This document shows, one piece after another, positions 27,182 to 35,375 of a stretch of DNA of 64,000 nt. The stretch comes from Geodermatophilus africanus (lineage in GTDB: Bacteria > Actinomycetota > Actinomycetes > Mycobacteriales > Geodermatophilaceae). The translations under genes and the position numbers were made by a program. Numbering within the stretch: the stretch's first letter is position 1; each line of letters begins with the position of its first letter. The notes under the pieces were generated by a model. That model saw only the letters and a program-made list of their open reading frames with translations. It was not told the DNA's origin and searched no databases. The stretch lies in contig NZ_FNOT01000004.1 of assembly GCF_900107105.1 (NCBI RefSeq), positions 310,001 through 374,000 of the forward strand, read 5' to 3'.

Positions 27182-27348
27182 GGACCGGGACGCCGACCGC
27201 GTGACCCGACGTCGGCGGGTGCCCACGGCAGGTGACGTGGCCGTCGACCCCAGGGCTCCGACCGAGACCTTCGCCCGCGACCTCGGACCCGACGCCGTTC
27301 CGGTCGCTGTCCACCCTGGGCCGAGGCCGGCCGCTGCGACCCCGAGCC

Positions 27349-28035
27349 TCAGCGGCCGAGGCCGAACGCCACCGCGCGCACGGGGGCGCCGTCGGCACCG
27401 GCCAGTCGCAGCGGCAGGACGCTGACCACCGGGTCCACTTGCGGGACGGCACCCAGATTGCGCAGGTTCTCCACGATCACACCGCCCGCGCGGAGCACCG
27501 CGAGGTGGGCGGCGAACCCGTCCGCGGGCGTGCCGCCGATGACGGTCTCGTCGAGGCTCAGCGCGTCGAGCCCGACCGTGCGCACCCCGGCGGCCACCAC
27601 CCGCGCAGCGGCGTCCCCGGTCAGGTACGGGTGCTCGCTGTAGGCGTCGGTCCCCCAGTGCTCGTCCCAGCCGGTCCGGAGCAGCAGGATCCGCCCGGGC
27701 GCGAGCAGGTGCGCGCACGGCTGCAGGTCCGCCCACTCGATCCGCCCGTGGGGCGGCCTGCCGCGGACGTCGGCGACGACGGCCGGCCCGAGGAAGTACT
27801 CGAGCGGGAGTTCGTCGATGCGCGCCCCGTCGTCGAGGACGTGGTACGGGGCGTCGACGTGGGTGCCGGTCTGGGACCCCATCCGCACATGCAGGACGTT
27901 GTAGCCGTCGGCCGCGACCGTGGCGGCCGGCGTGAACCGGGCGACCGGGTCGCCGGGGTAGACCGGGGTGTGGTCGTCCAGCGGGTGCGAGAGGTCGACC
28001 ACCTCGCGGACGGGCTGTGCTGCGGAGCCGGTCAC
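27349..28035 (-). CDS. Cyclase-family protein (kynurenine formamidase-like hydrolase)
   Basis: A 228-residue metal-dependent hydrolase of the cyclase/KynB family. Signatures are DLSHPLDDHTPVYPGDP at the N-terminus and the metal-binding motif QTGTHVDAPYH (HxxxDxxxH type), followed by FAAHLAVLRAGGVIVENL near the end. The family includes arylformamidase and several dehydratases, and nothing in the neighbourhood fixes the substrate. GTG at 28035 with GAGGAGG upstream. The region above it to 28283 has a GGACCTC-T-GAGGTCC palindrome but no gene. Confidence 0.85.
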   Translation of the reverse strand: MTGSAAQPVREVVDLSHPLDDHTPVYPGDPVARFTPAATVAADGYNVLHVRMGSQTGTHVDAPYHVLDDGARIDELPLEYFLGPAVVADVRGRPPHGRIEWADLQPCAHLLAPGRILLLRTGWDEHWGTDAYSEHPYLTGDAAARVVAAGVRTVGLDALSLDETVIGGTPADGFAAHLAVLRAGGVIVENLRNLGAVPQVDPVVSVLPLRLAGADGAPVRAVAFGLGR

Positions 28036-28283
28036 CTGGCCTCCTCGTCGGTCCGGTGGGCGGGTGGGGCCACAGGACCTCTGAGGTCCCGGTCGTCGAC
28101 GGGGGAACCGCCCCTCCCGGTTGCCGGACCCCGACCTGCTGTCCGGCGTCGTCGCCTCCACCGGCGCCTTCGACGATTGCCCCCGGCGGTGGTCATGATG
28201 ATCGACTGCTGGCTGCGCCGCGGGTCCTCCGCGCTCCCGGGGACGTCCACGTCGTCGAGCGGGGCCGGCAGGACGGCCACGGT

Positions 28284-28652
28284 TCAGGGCGGCACCGGGC
28301 CGGCGCGGGCGCGGGCGCCGGCCCGGCTGACGCCCAGCGGGCCGAGCCGCACGGGCACCGCCACGGCGACGTCCACCACCGTCGCGTCGCCGACCGTGCA
28401 GGCGGTCAGCCGGGCGCCGTTGGCGCCGGCCACCTCCCCGGCCACGGCACAGGCCCCGGGGGCGCCGCGGACGGCGTGCTCGGCGGCGGCCAGGGCCGCG
28501 AGGTCCGCGGCGGTGGTGGCCCGGTGCCGGCCCACCACCGCCGCCCCGAGCAGCACCGCCGCCACCCCGATGGCGGCCAGGACGCCGGCGAGGGCGACCA
28601 CCCACACCGTGGCCGAGCCCCGCTCCCCCGCGACCCGGGACAGGACGGTCAC
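28284..28652 (-). CDS. TadG-like pilus assembly protein (Rv3654c type)
   Basis: A 122-residue protein with a short basic start (SRVAGERG), a pilin-like boundary G|SATVW and one N-terminal membrane helix, followed by a small extracytoplasmic domain including RATTAADLAALAAAEHAV, the stretch typical of TadG-like proteins. It is the last gene of the Tad operon and overlaps tadE by 4 bases. It is expected at the membrane as a minor pilus or assembly component. The C-terminal Ala/Gly/Arg-rich tail is weakly constrained. Confidence 0.82.
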   Translation of the reverse strand: MTVLSRVAGERGSATVWVVALAGVLAAIGVAAVLLGAAVVGRHRATTAADLAALAAAEHAVRGAPGACAVAGEVAGANGARLTACTVGDATVVDVAVAVPVRLGPLGVSRAGARARAGPVPP

Positions 28653-29029
28653 CCCGCCTCCCCGGGCTCGCGCTGGGTCACCGCGGCGGCCGACACGGGC
28701 ACCCGCAGCGGGACCGGGCCCAGCGGGTCCACCTCCGCGGTGACCGTGACGGTCACCGTCGCGCCGTCGACGGCGACCGTGACCGCCGCCCCCTCGGGTG
28801 CGGCCCGGCCGGCGAGCGCGGTCACCAGCCCGGCGTCCTCGCCCCGCGCGGCGGCCCGCGCCCCCTCGCGGGCGGCGTCGACGCAGCGCAGCTGCGCCCC
28901 CACGACGGTCACCGCGGCGACGGCACCGGCGAGCACGAGGAGCAGCACCGGCAGCACGACCGCCGTCTCGGCCGTCACCATGCCGGCCTCGCCACGGACC
29001 CCGGCGTGCCCGCGCCGCCGCCGCGCCAT
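28649..29029 (-). CDS. tadE: TadE-family minor pilin
   Basis: A 126-residue protein with a charged leader (RRRRGHAGVRGEAG), a processing-like site G|MVTAETAVVLP, and a hydrophobic helix, then an extracellular domain rich in Val/Thr. The Glu at +5 after the Gly is the recognition residue of type IV pilin-like proteins. The ATG at 29029 overlaps the DUF4244 stop in ATGA. Equivalent to Rv3655c by position and sequence features. Confidence 0.85.
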   Translation of the reverse strand: MARRRRGHAGVRGEAGMVTAETAVVLPVLLLVLAGAVAAVTVVGAQLRCVDAAREGARAAARGEDAGLVTALAGRAAPEGAAVTVAVDGATVTVTVTAEVDPLGPVPLRVPVSAAAVTQREPGEAG

Positions 29030-29295
29030 CAGGACAGGGTGGCCAGCGCGTCGGCGACCAGCGCGCTGAGCCCGTCGACGACCGACCCGCCTGTGACGAC
29101 GCGGTAGAGCACGGCGGCGAAGGCGCAGGCCGCGACGGTGCCGACGGCGTACTCGGCGGTGCTCATGCCGGCCTCGCCGGCGGCCCGCACGCGGGCCCAG
29201 CGCGCTCGCAGGCCGCGGGGTGTCGGCCGCTCGGCCGGGGGCCCGTCCGCGGCGGGCGGCTCCTCGTCGAGGGCGGTGTCGCAGGGTCCGGTCAC
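29029..29295 (-). CDS. DUF4244 protein, probable Flp-type major pilin
   Basis: An 88-residue protein with a long charged leader ending AGEAG, then MSTAEYAVGTVAACAFAAVLY: Glu at +5 and Tyr at +6 match the Flp pilin signature. A single helix follows, then a short tail. Rv3656c, in the same position in M. tuberculosis, has been described as the Flp pilin, so this is the likely structural subunit. GTG at 29295 with GAGGAGG upstream. The 136 bases upstream, before tadC, may carry a separate promoter for high pilin expression. Confidence 0.8.
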   Translation of the reverse strand: MTGPCDTALDEEPPAADGPPAERPTPRGLRARWARVRAAGEAGMSTAEYAVGTVAACAFAAVLYRVVTGGSVVDGLSALVADALATLS

Positions 29296-29431
29296 GGTGC
29301 CTCCTCGGGTTCGCAGCCCGTCTCCCGGGCCGTCGCTCCCGACCCTCGCCGGGTGCGCGGCCCGGGCACAGGTGCGGGGGAGATCTGTGGACGCCGCCGT
29401 CCGCTGTGGACGCAGGCCGGGGCCGGGGGCA

Positions 29432-30190
29432 TCAGCCGAAGACGTCGGCGGCGATGCCGAGCACCAGCGGCACCACGCCCAGGCAGAGGAAGGCCGGCAG
29501 GAAGCAGGCGCCGAGCGGCGCGAGCACCCACACGCCCGCCCGGCGGACCGCGGCGTCGGCCCGGCTGCGCTCACCGGCGCGGACGTCGGCGGCCAGGGAG
29601 CGCAGCGCCGGCACGACGGTCGACCCCGACTCGCCGGCCCGCACCAGCACCCGGCCGGGGGCGGCCAGCCCCGGTGGCACGTCGGCCCACGCCCGCCGCG
29701 GCGCCGCGCCCAGCCGGTACAGGCCGGCCACCGTCGCGAGCTCGGGGCCGAGGGGACCGGGCAGCGCGGTGGCGACCGCGGCCAGCGCACCGCCCACCGG
29801 CAGCCCCGCCTCCAGGCAGACCGCGAGCAGGTCGCAGGCCACCGGGAGGTCCGCCTCGGGCGCCGGGCCGGCCCGCGAGCCCTCCCGACCGCCACGGCGC
29901 AGCAGCCGCTCCCCACCGACCACCACCAGGCCGGCGACCACCATCCCGGCCGTGCCACCGACCAGCACCCCTGCGGCCACCCCGGCCGCACCGGCCAGCA
30001 GCCACCGCCGGGTGCCGGCCGGCCCGGGTGCCGACTGGCCGGGTGCCGACTGGCCGGGTGCCGGCGGTCCGGGTGCGCGCGCCCCGCCGTCCCCGCCGGC
30101 CAGCCACCGGGCGCGGACGGCGACCGGCGAGCGGACCGGCCAGCAGAGCAGGGCGCCCACCGCCAGGAGTGCGACCGCGGCGGCGCTCAC
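29432..30190 (-). CDS. tadC: Type II secretion system F-domain protein, TadC type
   Basis: A 252-residue inner-membrane platform protein for pilus assembly. Membrane segments lie at the N-terminus and middle, with the T2SSF domain in the second half (ACDLLAVCLEAGLPVGGAL, then ESGSTVVPALRSLAADVRAGER) and a C-terminal helix pair. A 15-base tandem repeat near 30025-30060 encodes PGQSA twice in a Pro-rich linker. GTG at 30190 overlaps the tadB stop in GTGA. Confidence 0.88.
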   Translation of the reverse strand: MSAAAVALLAVGALLCWPVRSPVAVRARWLAGGDGGARAPGPPAPGQSAPGQSAPGPAGTRRWLLAGAAGVAAGVLVGGTAGMVVAGLVVVGGERLLRRGGREGSRAGPAPEADLPVACDLLAVCLEAGLPVGGALAAVATALPGPLGPELATVAGLYRLGAAPRRAWADVPPGLAAPGRVLVRAGESGSTVVPALRSLAADVRAGERSRADAAVRRAGVWVLAPLGACFLPAFLCLGVVPLVLGIAADVFG

Positions 30191-30972
30191 CGCGCGGCCC
30201 GGGACACGAGCCGGGCCGACCAGGCCAGTCCGGCGACCTCCAGGCCCACGCCCGCCACGAGCAGCACCTGGCCGGTCGGGGAGGTGGTCAGCACGTGCCA
30301 GGGGTCGGCGCCCACGCCTCCGCCCATGACCAGGCCGAGCACGGGGAGCCCCGCCAGCAGCGCCGCGCTGGCCCGCGATCCGGCGGTGGCCGAGCGCAGC
30401 TCCAGCCGCTGCCGGGACCGGGCGCGCAGGTCGTCCTCCACCGCGCCGACGACGGCGGCCAGCGAGCAGCCGGTGCGCGCGCTCAGCCGCGCGGCCGCCG
30501 CCACCCGTGCCAGTACCCGCCCCAGCTCCCCGTCGGCCCCTGGGCCGCCGTCCCCCGGAGAGCGCACCGCCCGCGCGAGCGCCCGGCCGCTGTCCACGTC
30601 GGCGCAGGCGGCGACGGCGGCGCGGGTGGCCTCCTCCAGCGAGCGACCACCGCGCAGCTCCGCGCCCAGGGCGGTCAGCGCCTCGACCAGCGCGGTCACC
30701 CGGGCCTCCTCCTGCAGGCCGACCCGCCGGCGCAGCTCGGCCCGGGCCCCCAGCGCCGCGCAGCCGCCGGCCAGGACCGCCACCAGCGGGGTGCTCAGCA
30801 GCACCGCGACACCGCCGGTGGCGGCCGCCGCGAGGGCCGGCAGCGGCACCCTGGCACCGAGGCGGGGGGCGGGGTCCGCCCGCGGGCTCAGCCACCGCCG
30901 GCGCTCGCGGCGGAGTGCCGCGCGGCCCGGCCACAGCAGCAGGGCGGCGGCGAGCAGCAGCCCGCTGCTCAT
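30187..30972 (-). CDS. tadB: Type II secretion system F-domain protein, TadB type
   Basis: A 261-residue integral membrane platform component pairing with TadC. It has an N-terminal hydrophobic helix, a second pair near TGGVAVLLSTPLVAVLAGG, and the F-domain (LVEALTALGAELRGGRSLEEA, RTGCSLAAVVGAVEDDLRAR). The ATG at 30972 overlaps the cpaF stop in ATGA, so stoichiometry is probably set by translational coupling along the operon. Confidence 0.88.
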   Translation of the reverse strand: MSSGLLLAAALLLWPGRAALRRERRRWLSPRADPAPRLGARVPLPALAAAATGGVAVLLSTPLVAVLAGGCAALGARAELRRRVGLQEEARVTALVEALTALGAELRGGRSLEEATRAAVAACADVDSGRALARAVRSPGDGGPGADGELGRVLARVAAAARLSARTGCSLAAVVGAVEDDLRARSRQRLELRSATAGSRASAALLAGLPVLGLVMGGGVGADPWHVLTTSPTGQVLLVAGVGLEVAGLAWSARLVSRAAR

Positions 30973-32108
30973 CCGGGCCCCGCCGAGAGCAGGTCGGCCA
31001 GCCGTGCTGCGCCCGGGCAGGGACCACCGTCGGCCCGCCACCCGGGCTCCACGACGACGAGGTCCCCGGCGCGGCGGACCACGCCGATCTCCTCGACCCG
31101 CCGTCCCGACGGCGACCGGCGCAGGTGCACCACCACGGACAGGGCCGCGGCCGCCTGGCTGTGCACGGCCAGCCGGTCCAGGCCGGCTGCGACGCCGAGC
31201 GCCTCCAGCCGCGCGGGTACCTCGGCCGGCCGGTTGGCGTGCAGGGTGCTCACACCCCCGTCGTGCCCGGTGTTCAGCGCGGTCAGCAGATCCGTGACCT
31301 CGGCGCCGCGGACCTCGCCGACCACCAGCCGGTCGGGTCGCATCCGCAGCGCCTGCCGGACCAGGTCGCGCAGGGTCACCTCCCCGACGCCCTCGACGTT
31401 GGGCGGCCGGGTGGCCAGTCGGACGACGTGCGGGTGCGCCGGCACCAGCTCCGGGGCGTCCTCGCACAGCAGGAGCCGCTCACCCGGCGGGACGAGCCCG
31501 AGCAGCGCCGACAGCAGCGTCGTCTTGCCCGAGCCGGTGCCACCGGTGACGAGGAACGCCAGCCGCCGGGCGACCAGCGCCCGCACCAGCTCCCCGGACG
31601 CGCCAGGGAGGGCACCGCGCCCGGCGAGGTCGGCGAAGGACAGCGACGCCCGGCGGAGCACCCGCAGCGACAGGCAGGTGCCGCTGCCCGAGACCGGCGG
31701 CAGCACCGCGTGCAGCCGGGTGCCGTCGGGCAGGCCGGCGTCCACCCATGGCGCGGCGTCGTCGAGCCGCCGCCCCGCCGCGGCGGCGAGGCGGACGGCG
31801 AGGCGGCGCACCGCGTCCTCGTCCGGGAAGCGCACCAGCGTGAGCTCCAGCCCGCCGCCGCGGTCCACCCACACCTCGTCCGGGCCGTTGACCAGCACGT
31901 CGCTCACCCCCGGCTCCCGCAGCAGCGGCTCGAGCGGACCGGCCCCGGCCAGCTCGTCGACCGCGTCCCGCACCGCCCGCAGCACGTCGTCGTCGCCGAG
32001 CAGGCCGCCGGACTCCTCCCGGACCAGCGCGGCCACGGCGGCCCGCGTCGGCACCCCGGGCTCGAGGACGAGCCGCGCCCGGACCCGGTCGACCAGCGCC
32101 CCGCTCAC
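30969..32108 (-). CDS. cpaF: TadA/CpaF-family pilus assembly ATPase
   Basis: A 379-residue secretion ATPase that powers Flp pilus assembly from the cytoplasmic face. It has Walker A GGTGSGKTT (189-197), Walker B near LLLCEDAPEL, a His-box region (STLHANRP) and RPDRLVVGEVRG, all classic GspE/CpaF landmarks. GTG at 32108 was chosen because GAGGAG lies 6 bases upstream inside the family C repeat. Equivalent to Rv3659c. Confidence 0.93.
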   Translation of the reverse strand: MSGALVDRVRARLVLEPGVPTRAAVAALVREESGGLLGDDDVLRAVRDAVDELAGAGPLEPLLREPGVSDVLVNGPDEVWVDRGGGLELTLVRFPDEDAVRRLAVRLAAAAGRRLDDAAPWVDAGLPDGTRLHAVLPPVSGSGTCLSLRVLRRASLSFADLAGRGALPGASGELVRALVARRLAFLVTGGTGSGKTTLLSALLGLVPPGERLLLCEDAPELVPAHPHVVRLATRPPNVEGVGEVTLRDLVRQALRMRPDRLVVGEVRGAEVTDLLTALNTGHDGGVSTLHANRPAEVPARLEALGVAAGLDRLAVHSQAAAALSVVVHLRRSPSGRRVEEIGVVRRAGDLVVVEPGWRADGGPCPGAARLADLLSAGPG

Positions 32109-32172
32109 GAGCTCTCCTCGCCGGCGCCCGTCGACCGGGCCCGCGGCGCCGCTGTGCTCAGGAGCTCGCTCA
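32109..32172 (-). repeat. Family C intercistronic repeat (ssd-cpaF junction)
   Basis: It runs from the ssd stop (TGAGCGAGCTC) through GCGGCGCCGCGG to GCCGGCGAGGAG, which is the cpaF Shine-Dalgarno sequence. It corresponds to 6100-6172 between ftsH and folE, with a short deletion near the stop end. Confidence 0.7.
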
Positions 32173-33267
32173 CGCCGCCACCCCGTCCGCCCGGCCGAGC
32201 TGGACGAGCAGCCGGCGGGACAGCGCACCCAGCGGCGAGCAGGCGCCCACCTGCGGCGGCCGGCCCTGCTCGCCGCGGGACGGCGCGCTGCGGTCGGTGG
32301 CCAGCTCCGCCAGCACCGGGCGGCCGACCACGTCGGCGACGTCGTCGGAGGACAGCCCGCCGGGCACCGGCCGCAGCACCAGTTGCGCGACGGACCACGG
32401 CGCCGGCCGGCCGTCTCCGGCGGGCTCGACGAGCAGCCGGGCCGCCGACGCCGCCCGGAGCCGGGCCGGGACGAGGAGCACCGCGAGGTCGGCCTCGGCC
32501 AGCACGGCGGCGGTCGCCTCCGGGCCCGCGGTGCGCGGCAGGTCGACGACCACCGGCCAGCCGCCGGCCCGTGCCGCCTCGACGACCGCGGTGAGCGCCT
32601 CGGCGGGCACCTCCCCGGGTGCCGAGCGCGAGGCGGCGAGCACCGACACGCCGCCGACCTCCGGCAGCGCCGCCATGAGCGCGTCGCCGGCCACCCGCCC
32701 GCGCAGCCCGGCGAGGTCCGGCCAGCGCGCACCCTCGTCGCGCTCGGCGCCGAGGAGCAGGTCCAGGCCGCCGCCCCAGCCGTCGGTGTCGACCAGCAGG
32801 ACACCGTCCCCGCCTGGCGCGGCGGTGAGGGCCAGCGCCGTCGCGAGGGTGCTCGCGCCGGCCCCACCGCAGCTCCCGCCGACCACGACCAGCCAGCCAC
32901 GGTCGACCGGACGGCGCAGCGCCGAGGCCACCCGGGAGACCAGCCAGCCCTCGTCCGCGGGCAGCACCGCCACCCGCTCCGCGCCCTGCTCGACAGCGGC
33001 CGCCCAGACCGGCGCCGGGGGCTCCTCGGCCGCGACGACGACCACGCCGGGACGGCGGGGCAGCCCGCGCACCGGCGCGGACGCCAGGACGTCGGCGCCG
33101 AGGAGCACCAGGGGCGCCTCCCGGTGGGCGCGGCGCAGCGCCGGGCCGCCTGAGGCGACCTCCGGCTCGGCGCCGGCCGCCGCGAGCAGCCGCAGCAGGT
33201 CGTCGAGCAGGTCCTCGTCGGCACTGGCGACGAGTGGACGGGGTGGCGGGGACCGGAAGGCGGACAC
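32170..33267 (-). CDS. Septum-site-determining protein Ssd / TadZ-CpaE-like
   Basis: A 365-residue MinD/CpaE-like protein that in Tad systems positions the pilus machine; the M. tuberculosis homologue Rv3660c is called Ssd. A receiver-like N-terminal domain (about 10-115) precedes a ParA/MinD-type domain. The P-loop region reads GGSCGGAGAST (130-140): both lysines of the deviant Walker A motif are absent, so ATP hydrolysis is doubtful. VLLVDTDGWGGGLD corresponds to the switch region. GTG at 33267; first gene of the pilus operon. Confidence 0.88.
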   Translation of the reverse strand: MSAFRSPPPRPLVASADEDLLDDLLRLLAAAGAEPEVASGGPALRRAHREAPLVLLGADVLASAPVRGLPRRPGVVVVAAEEPPAPVWAAAVEQGAERVAVLPADEGWLVSRVASALRRPVDRGWLVVVGGSCGGAGASTLATALALTAAPGGDGVLLVDTDGWGGGLDLLLGAERDEGARWPDLAGLRGRVAGDALMAALPEVGGVSVLAASRSAPGEVPAEALTAVVEAARAGGWPVVVDLPRTAGPEATAAVLAEADLAVLLVPARLRAASAARLLVEPAGDGRPAPWSVAQLVLRPVPGGLSSDDVADVVGRPVLAELATDRSAPSRGEQGRPPQVGACSPLGALSRRLLVQLGRADGVAA

Positions 33268-33394
33268 GGCGGCCAGCCCAGCGGCGGGGCGGGCGTGCCG
33301 CGAGGGACGGCCGGGATCTGTGGACGACCCGAAGGGGTGTGGACGGCGCAGTGGGACAGGTCACTGTCGTCGTGCTCTTTTACAGTCGTGAACC
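33268..33394. promoter_or_regulatory. Divergent promoter region, pilus operon and HAD phosphatase
   Basis: 127 bases separate two divergent starts. On plus, TACAGT about 9-14 bases before the HAD GTG, inside an AT-richer patch (CTCTTTTACAGTCGTG), resembles a -10 element. This would give a nearly leaderless transcript. No -35 is clear and no element for the pilus operon could be assigned. Confidence 0.35.
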
Positions 33395-34237
33395 GTGACC
33401 CGCGCAGCGGCGTTCTTCGACCTGGACAAGACGGTCATCGCCAAGTCCAGCACCCTGGCCTTCGGCCGCCCGTTCTTCCAGGGCGGGCTCATCAACCGGC
33501 GCGCCGTCCTCAAGGGCGCCTACGCGCAACTGGTCTTCTCCCTCGCCGGTGCCGACGCTCAGCAGATGGAGCGCATGCGGGCGCAGATCACCCAGATGTG
33601 CACCGGGTGGGACGTCGCCACCGTCCACGAGATCGTGCGCGAGACGCTGCACGACATCGTCGAGCCGATGGTCTACGCCGAGGCCGCCGACCTGATCGAG
33701 GAGCACCGGGCGGCCGGCCGGGAGATCGTCATCGTCTCCAGCAGTGGGGCGGAGATGGTCGAGCCGATCGGCCAGCTGCTCGGCGTCGACCGCGTGGTGG
33801 CCACGCGCATGGTGACCGTCGACGGCCGCTACACCGGCGAGATTGACTTCTACGCCTACGGGGAGAACAAGGCTGTTGCCGTCCGGCAGGTCGCCGCCGA
33901 GAACGGCTACGACCTGGCCGACTGCTACGCCTACAGCGACTCGATCACCGACCTGCCGATGCTCGCTGCGGTCGGCCACCCCACGGCGGTCAACCCCGAC
34001 CGGGCGCTGCGGAGGGCGGCGGCCGAGCACGGCTGGCCGGTGCTGGAGTTCACCTGGCCGGTGACCGTGCGCTCGCGGTTCCCGGTCCCGTCCGCGCCGG
34101 TGGTCACCGGTGCGGCGATGAGCGTGGGCGCCGCCGTGGTGGGCCTGACCTGGTACGCCCGCCGGCGTGCCCTCCGGGTGGTCGCCGACACCCCGCCCGC
34201 ACCGGCGCCCGGCCGGTGGCGGCGCCGCGGCGCCTGA
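33395..34237 (+). CDS. HAD-IB family phosphatase
   Basis: A 280-residue hydrolase of the SerB-like HAD subfamily IB. Motif I is FFDLDKTVIAKS (DxDxT variant, Asp nucleophile), motif II is VIVSSSG, and motif IV is YSDSITDLPML. A C-terminal hydrophobic stretch (PVVTGAAMSVGAAVVGLTWYA) may anchor it to the membrane. Rv3661 occupies the same place beside ssd. GTG at 33395. The substrate is unknown; a link to pilus or division control is only positional. Confidence 0.88.
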   Translation: MTRAAAFFDLDKTVIAKSSTLAFGRPFFQGGLINRRAVLKGAYAQLVFSLAGADAQQMERMRAQITQMCTGWDVATVHEIVRETLHDIVEPMVYAEAADLIEEHRAAGREIVIVSSSGAEMVEPIGQLLGVDRVVATRMVTVDGRYTGEIDFYAYGENKAVAVRQVAAENGYDLADCYAYSDSITDLPMLAAVGHPTAVNPDRALRRAAAEHGWPVLEFTWPVTVRSRFPVPSAPVVTGAAMSVGAAVVGLTWYARRRALRVVADTPPAPAPGRWRRRGA

Positions 34238-34320
34238 GAGGACCCGTCCTCCTCACCGTGGAAGGACCCCCGTCCTCCCCGCCCTTCGCAAGCTCAGGGC
34301 GGGACCCGGGACGGGGCTCG
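34238..34320 (+). repeat. Family A palindromic repeat between convergent genes
   Basis: After the HAD stop comes a short head (GAGGACCCGTCCTC) and then the full element at 34258-34317: GTGGAAGGACCCCCGTCC, CGCCCTTCGCAAGCTC and GGGACCCGGGACGGGG. The CCCCGTCC/GGACGGGG arms pair. It lies between the HAD gene (plus) and the aldo/keto reductase (minus), a fitting place for a two-way terminator. Confidence 0.75.
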
Positions 34321-34385
34321 CGGCGAGCCTCGGGACGAGGCCGAAGACGGGGTCCCTGCTACGGCAATGGCGCCGTCCCAGCACC

Positions 34386-35354
34386 TCAGAGCGGCAGGCG
34401 CTCCCGGACTCGCTCCACGAGCGTGCGCACGGCGGACACCGGCCGGAACGCCCGGGCCGCCGCGGTCAACGCCGCCTGCTCGTCCGGCCGCAGCTCGATG
34501 TCGGCCGCCGCGGCGTTGGCCTCGACCTGGGCGACGCTGGAGGCGCCGGGGATCACGACGACCCGCGGCAGCGAGACCAGCCAGGCCAACGCGATCTGCG
34601 CGGGGGTGACGTCGTGGGCGGCGGCGACCTCCCGGAGGACGCCGAGCAGCGGCTCGACGCGGCGCAGGTTCTCGGTGCCGAAGAGCGGGTTGGCCGCGCG
34701 GACGCCACCGGGCCGGTTGTCGACGCCGTACCGCCCGCCGAGCAGGCCCTGGGCCAGCGGGCTGTAGGCCATGACCACCCGGCCCTCGCGCTCGGCGAAG
34801 GGCACCAGGTCGTCGAGCGCCGACGGCGCCGCGAGCGAGAAGTGCACCTGGTTGCTGACCACCGGCCTGCCGAGGGCGGCGTCGGCGGCCCGCCAGCGCT
34901 CCAGCGAGTAGTTGGAGACGCCGACGGCGCCGATGCGGCCGGCGTCGAGCAGCTCGCGCATGCCGGTCATGGTCACCGAGTCGGGCACCACCGGGTTGGG
35001 CTGGTGCACCTGGTAGAGCGGCACGCGGTCCAGCCCCAGCCGGCGGGCACTGCCGGCCAGCCGGCTGCGGACCACCGGCGGGAACGGGGCCACCGGGAAG
35101 AGCTTGCTGGCGACGACGACGTCCGCCCGCTCCTCGCCCAGCGCCTCCCCGAGGATCCGCTCGCTGCGGCCGAAGCCGTAGATCTCCGCGGTGTCGAACA
35201 GGGTGACGCCGAGCTCGCGGGCGCGCCGGACGATCGCCCTGGCCTCACCGGAGGCGTAGGCGTCTCCGTAGCCCCACTCGCGGGAGCCGAACTGCCAGGT
35301 GCCCAGGCCCACGCGGCTGACCGCACCGAGCCCGTCGACGTCGAGGTGTCGCAC
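34386..35354 (-). CDS. Aldo/keto reductase
   Basis: A 322-residue NADPH-dependent oxidoreductase of the TIM-barrel AKR family. The catalytic tetrad is visible: Asp and Tyr in LFDTAEIYG, Lys in VVASKLFP, and His in YQVHQPN. The cofactor-binding GASSVAQVEANAAA lies near the end. It belongs to the YajO/PhnZ-like general group, and the aldehyde or ketone substrate is not predictable. GTG at 35354; 21 bases separate it from the Fic-like gene upstream, so the two are probably co-transcribed. Confidence 0.9.
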   Translation of the reverse strand: MRHLDVDGLGAVSRVGLGTWQFGSREWGYGDAYASGEARAIVRRARELGVTLFDTAEIYGFGRSERILGEALGEERADVVVASKLFPVAPFPPVVRSRLAGSARRLGLDRVPLYQVHQPNPVVPDSVTMTGMRELLDAGRIGAVGVSNYSLERWRAADAALGRPVVSNQVHFSLAAPSALDDLVPFAEREGRVVMAYSPLAQGLLGGRYGVDNRPGGVRAANPLFGTENLRRVEPLLGVLREVAAAHDVTPAQIALAWLVSLPRVVVIPGASSVAQVEANAAAADIELRPDEQAALTAAARAFRPVSAVRTLVERVRERLPL

Positions 35355-35375
35355 GGGCCCCAGTCTGCCCGCCCG

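Noticed and set aside
27182..27348. Remnant gene between the helicase and cyclase genes
   Set aside because: Short open frames exist on both strands but none has a ribosome binding site, domain or consistent codon pattern.
28032..28280. Arg-rich 82-codon frame between the cyclase gene and the TadG-like gene
   Set aside because: It overlaps the cyclase start, has a run of arginines and no ribosome binding site; likely chance.
30025..30065. 15-base tandem repeat in tadC as a phase-variable locus
   Set aside because: Only two units of 15 bases, a multiple of three, so a copy-number change would not shift the frame; it encodes a Pro-rich linker.
28798..33153. A plus-strand open frame of about 1450 codons opposite the Tad operon
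   Set aside because: It is antisense to seven coupled pilus genes with clear motifs; its product is low-complexity Pro/Arg/Ala and matches no family.
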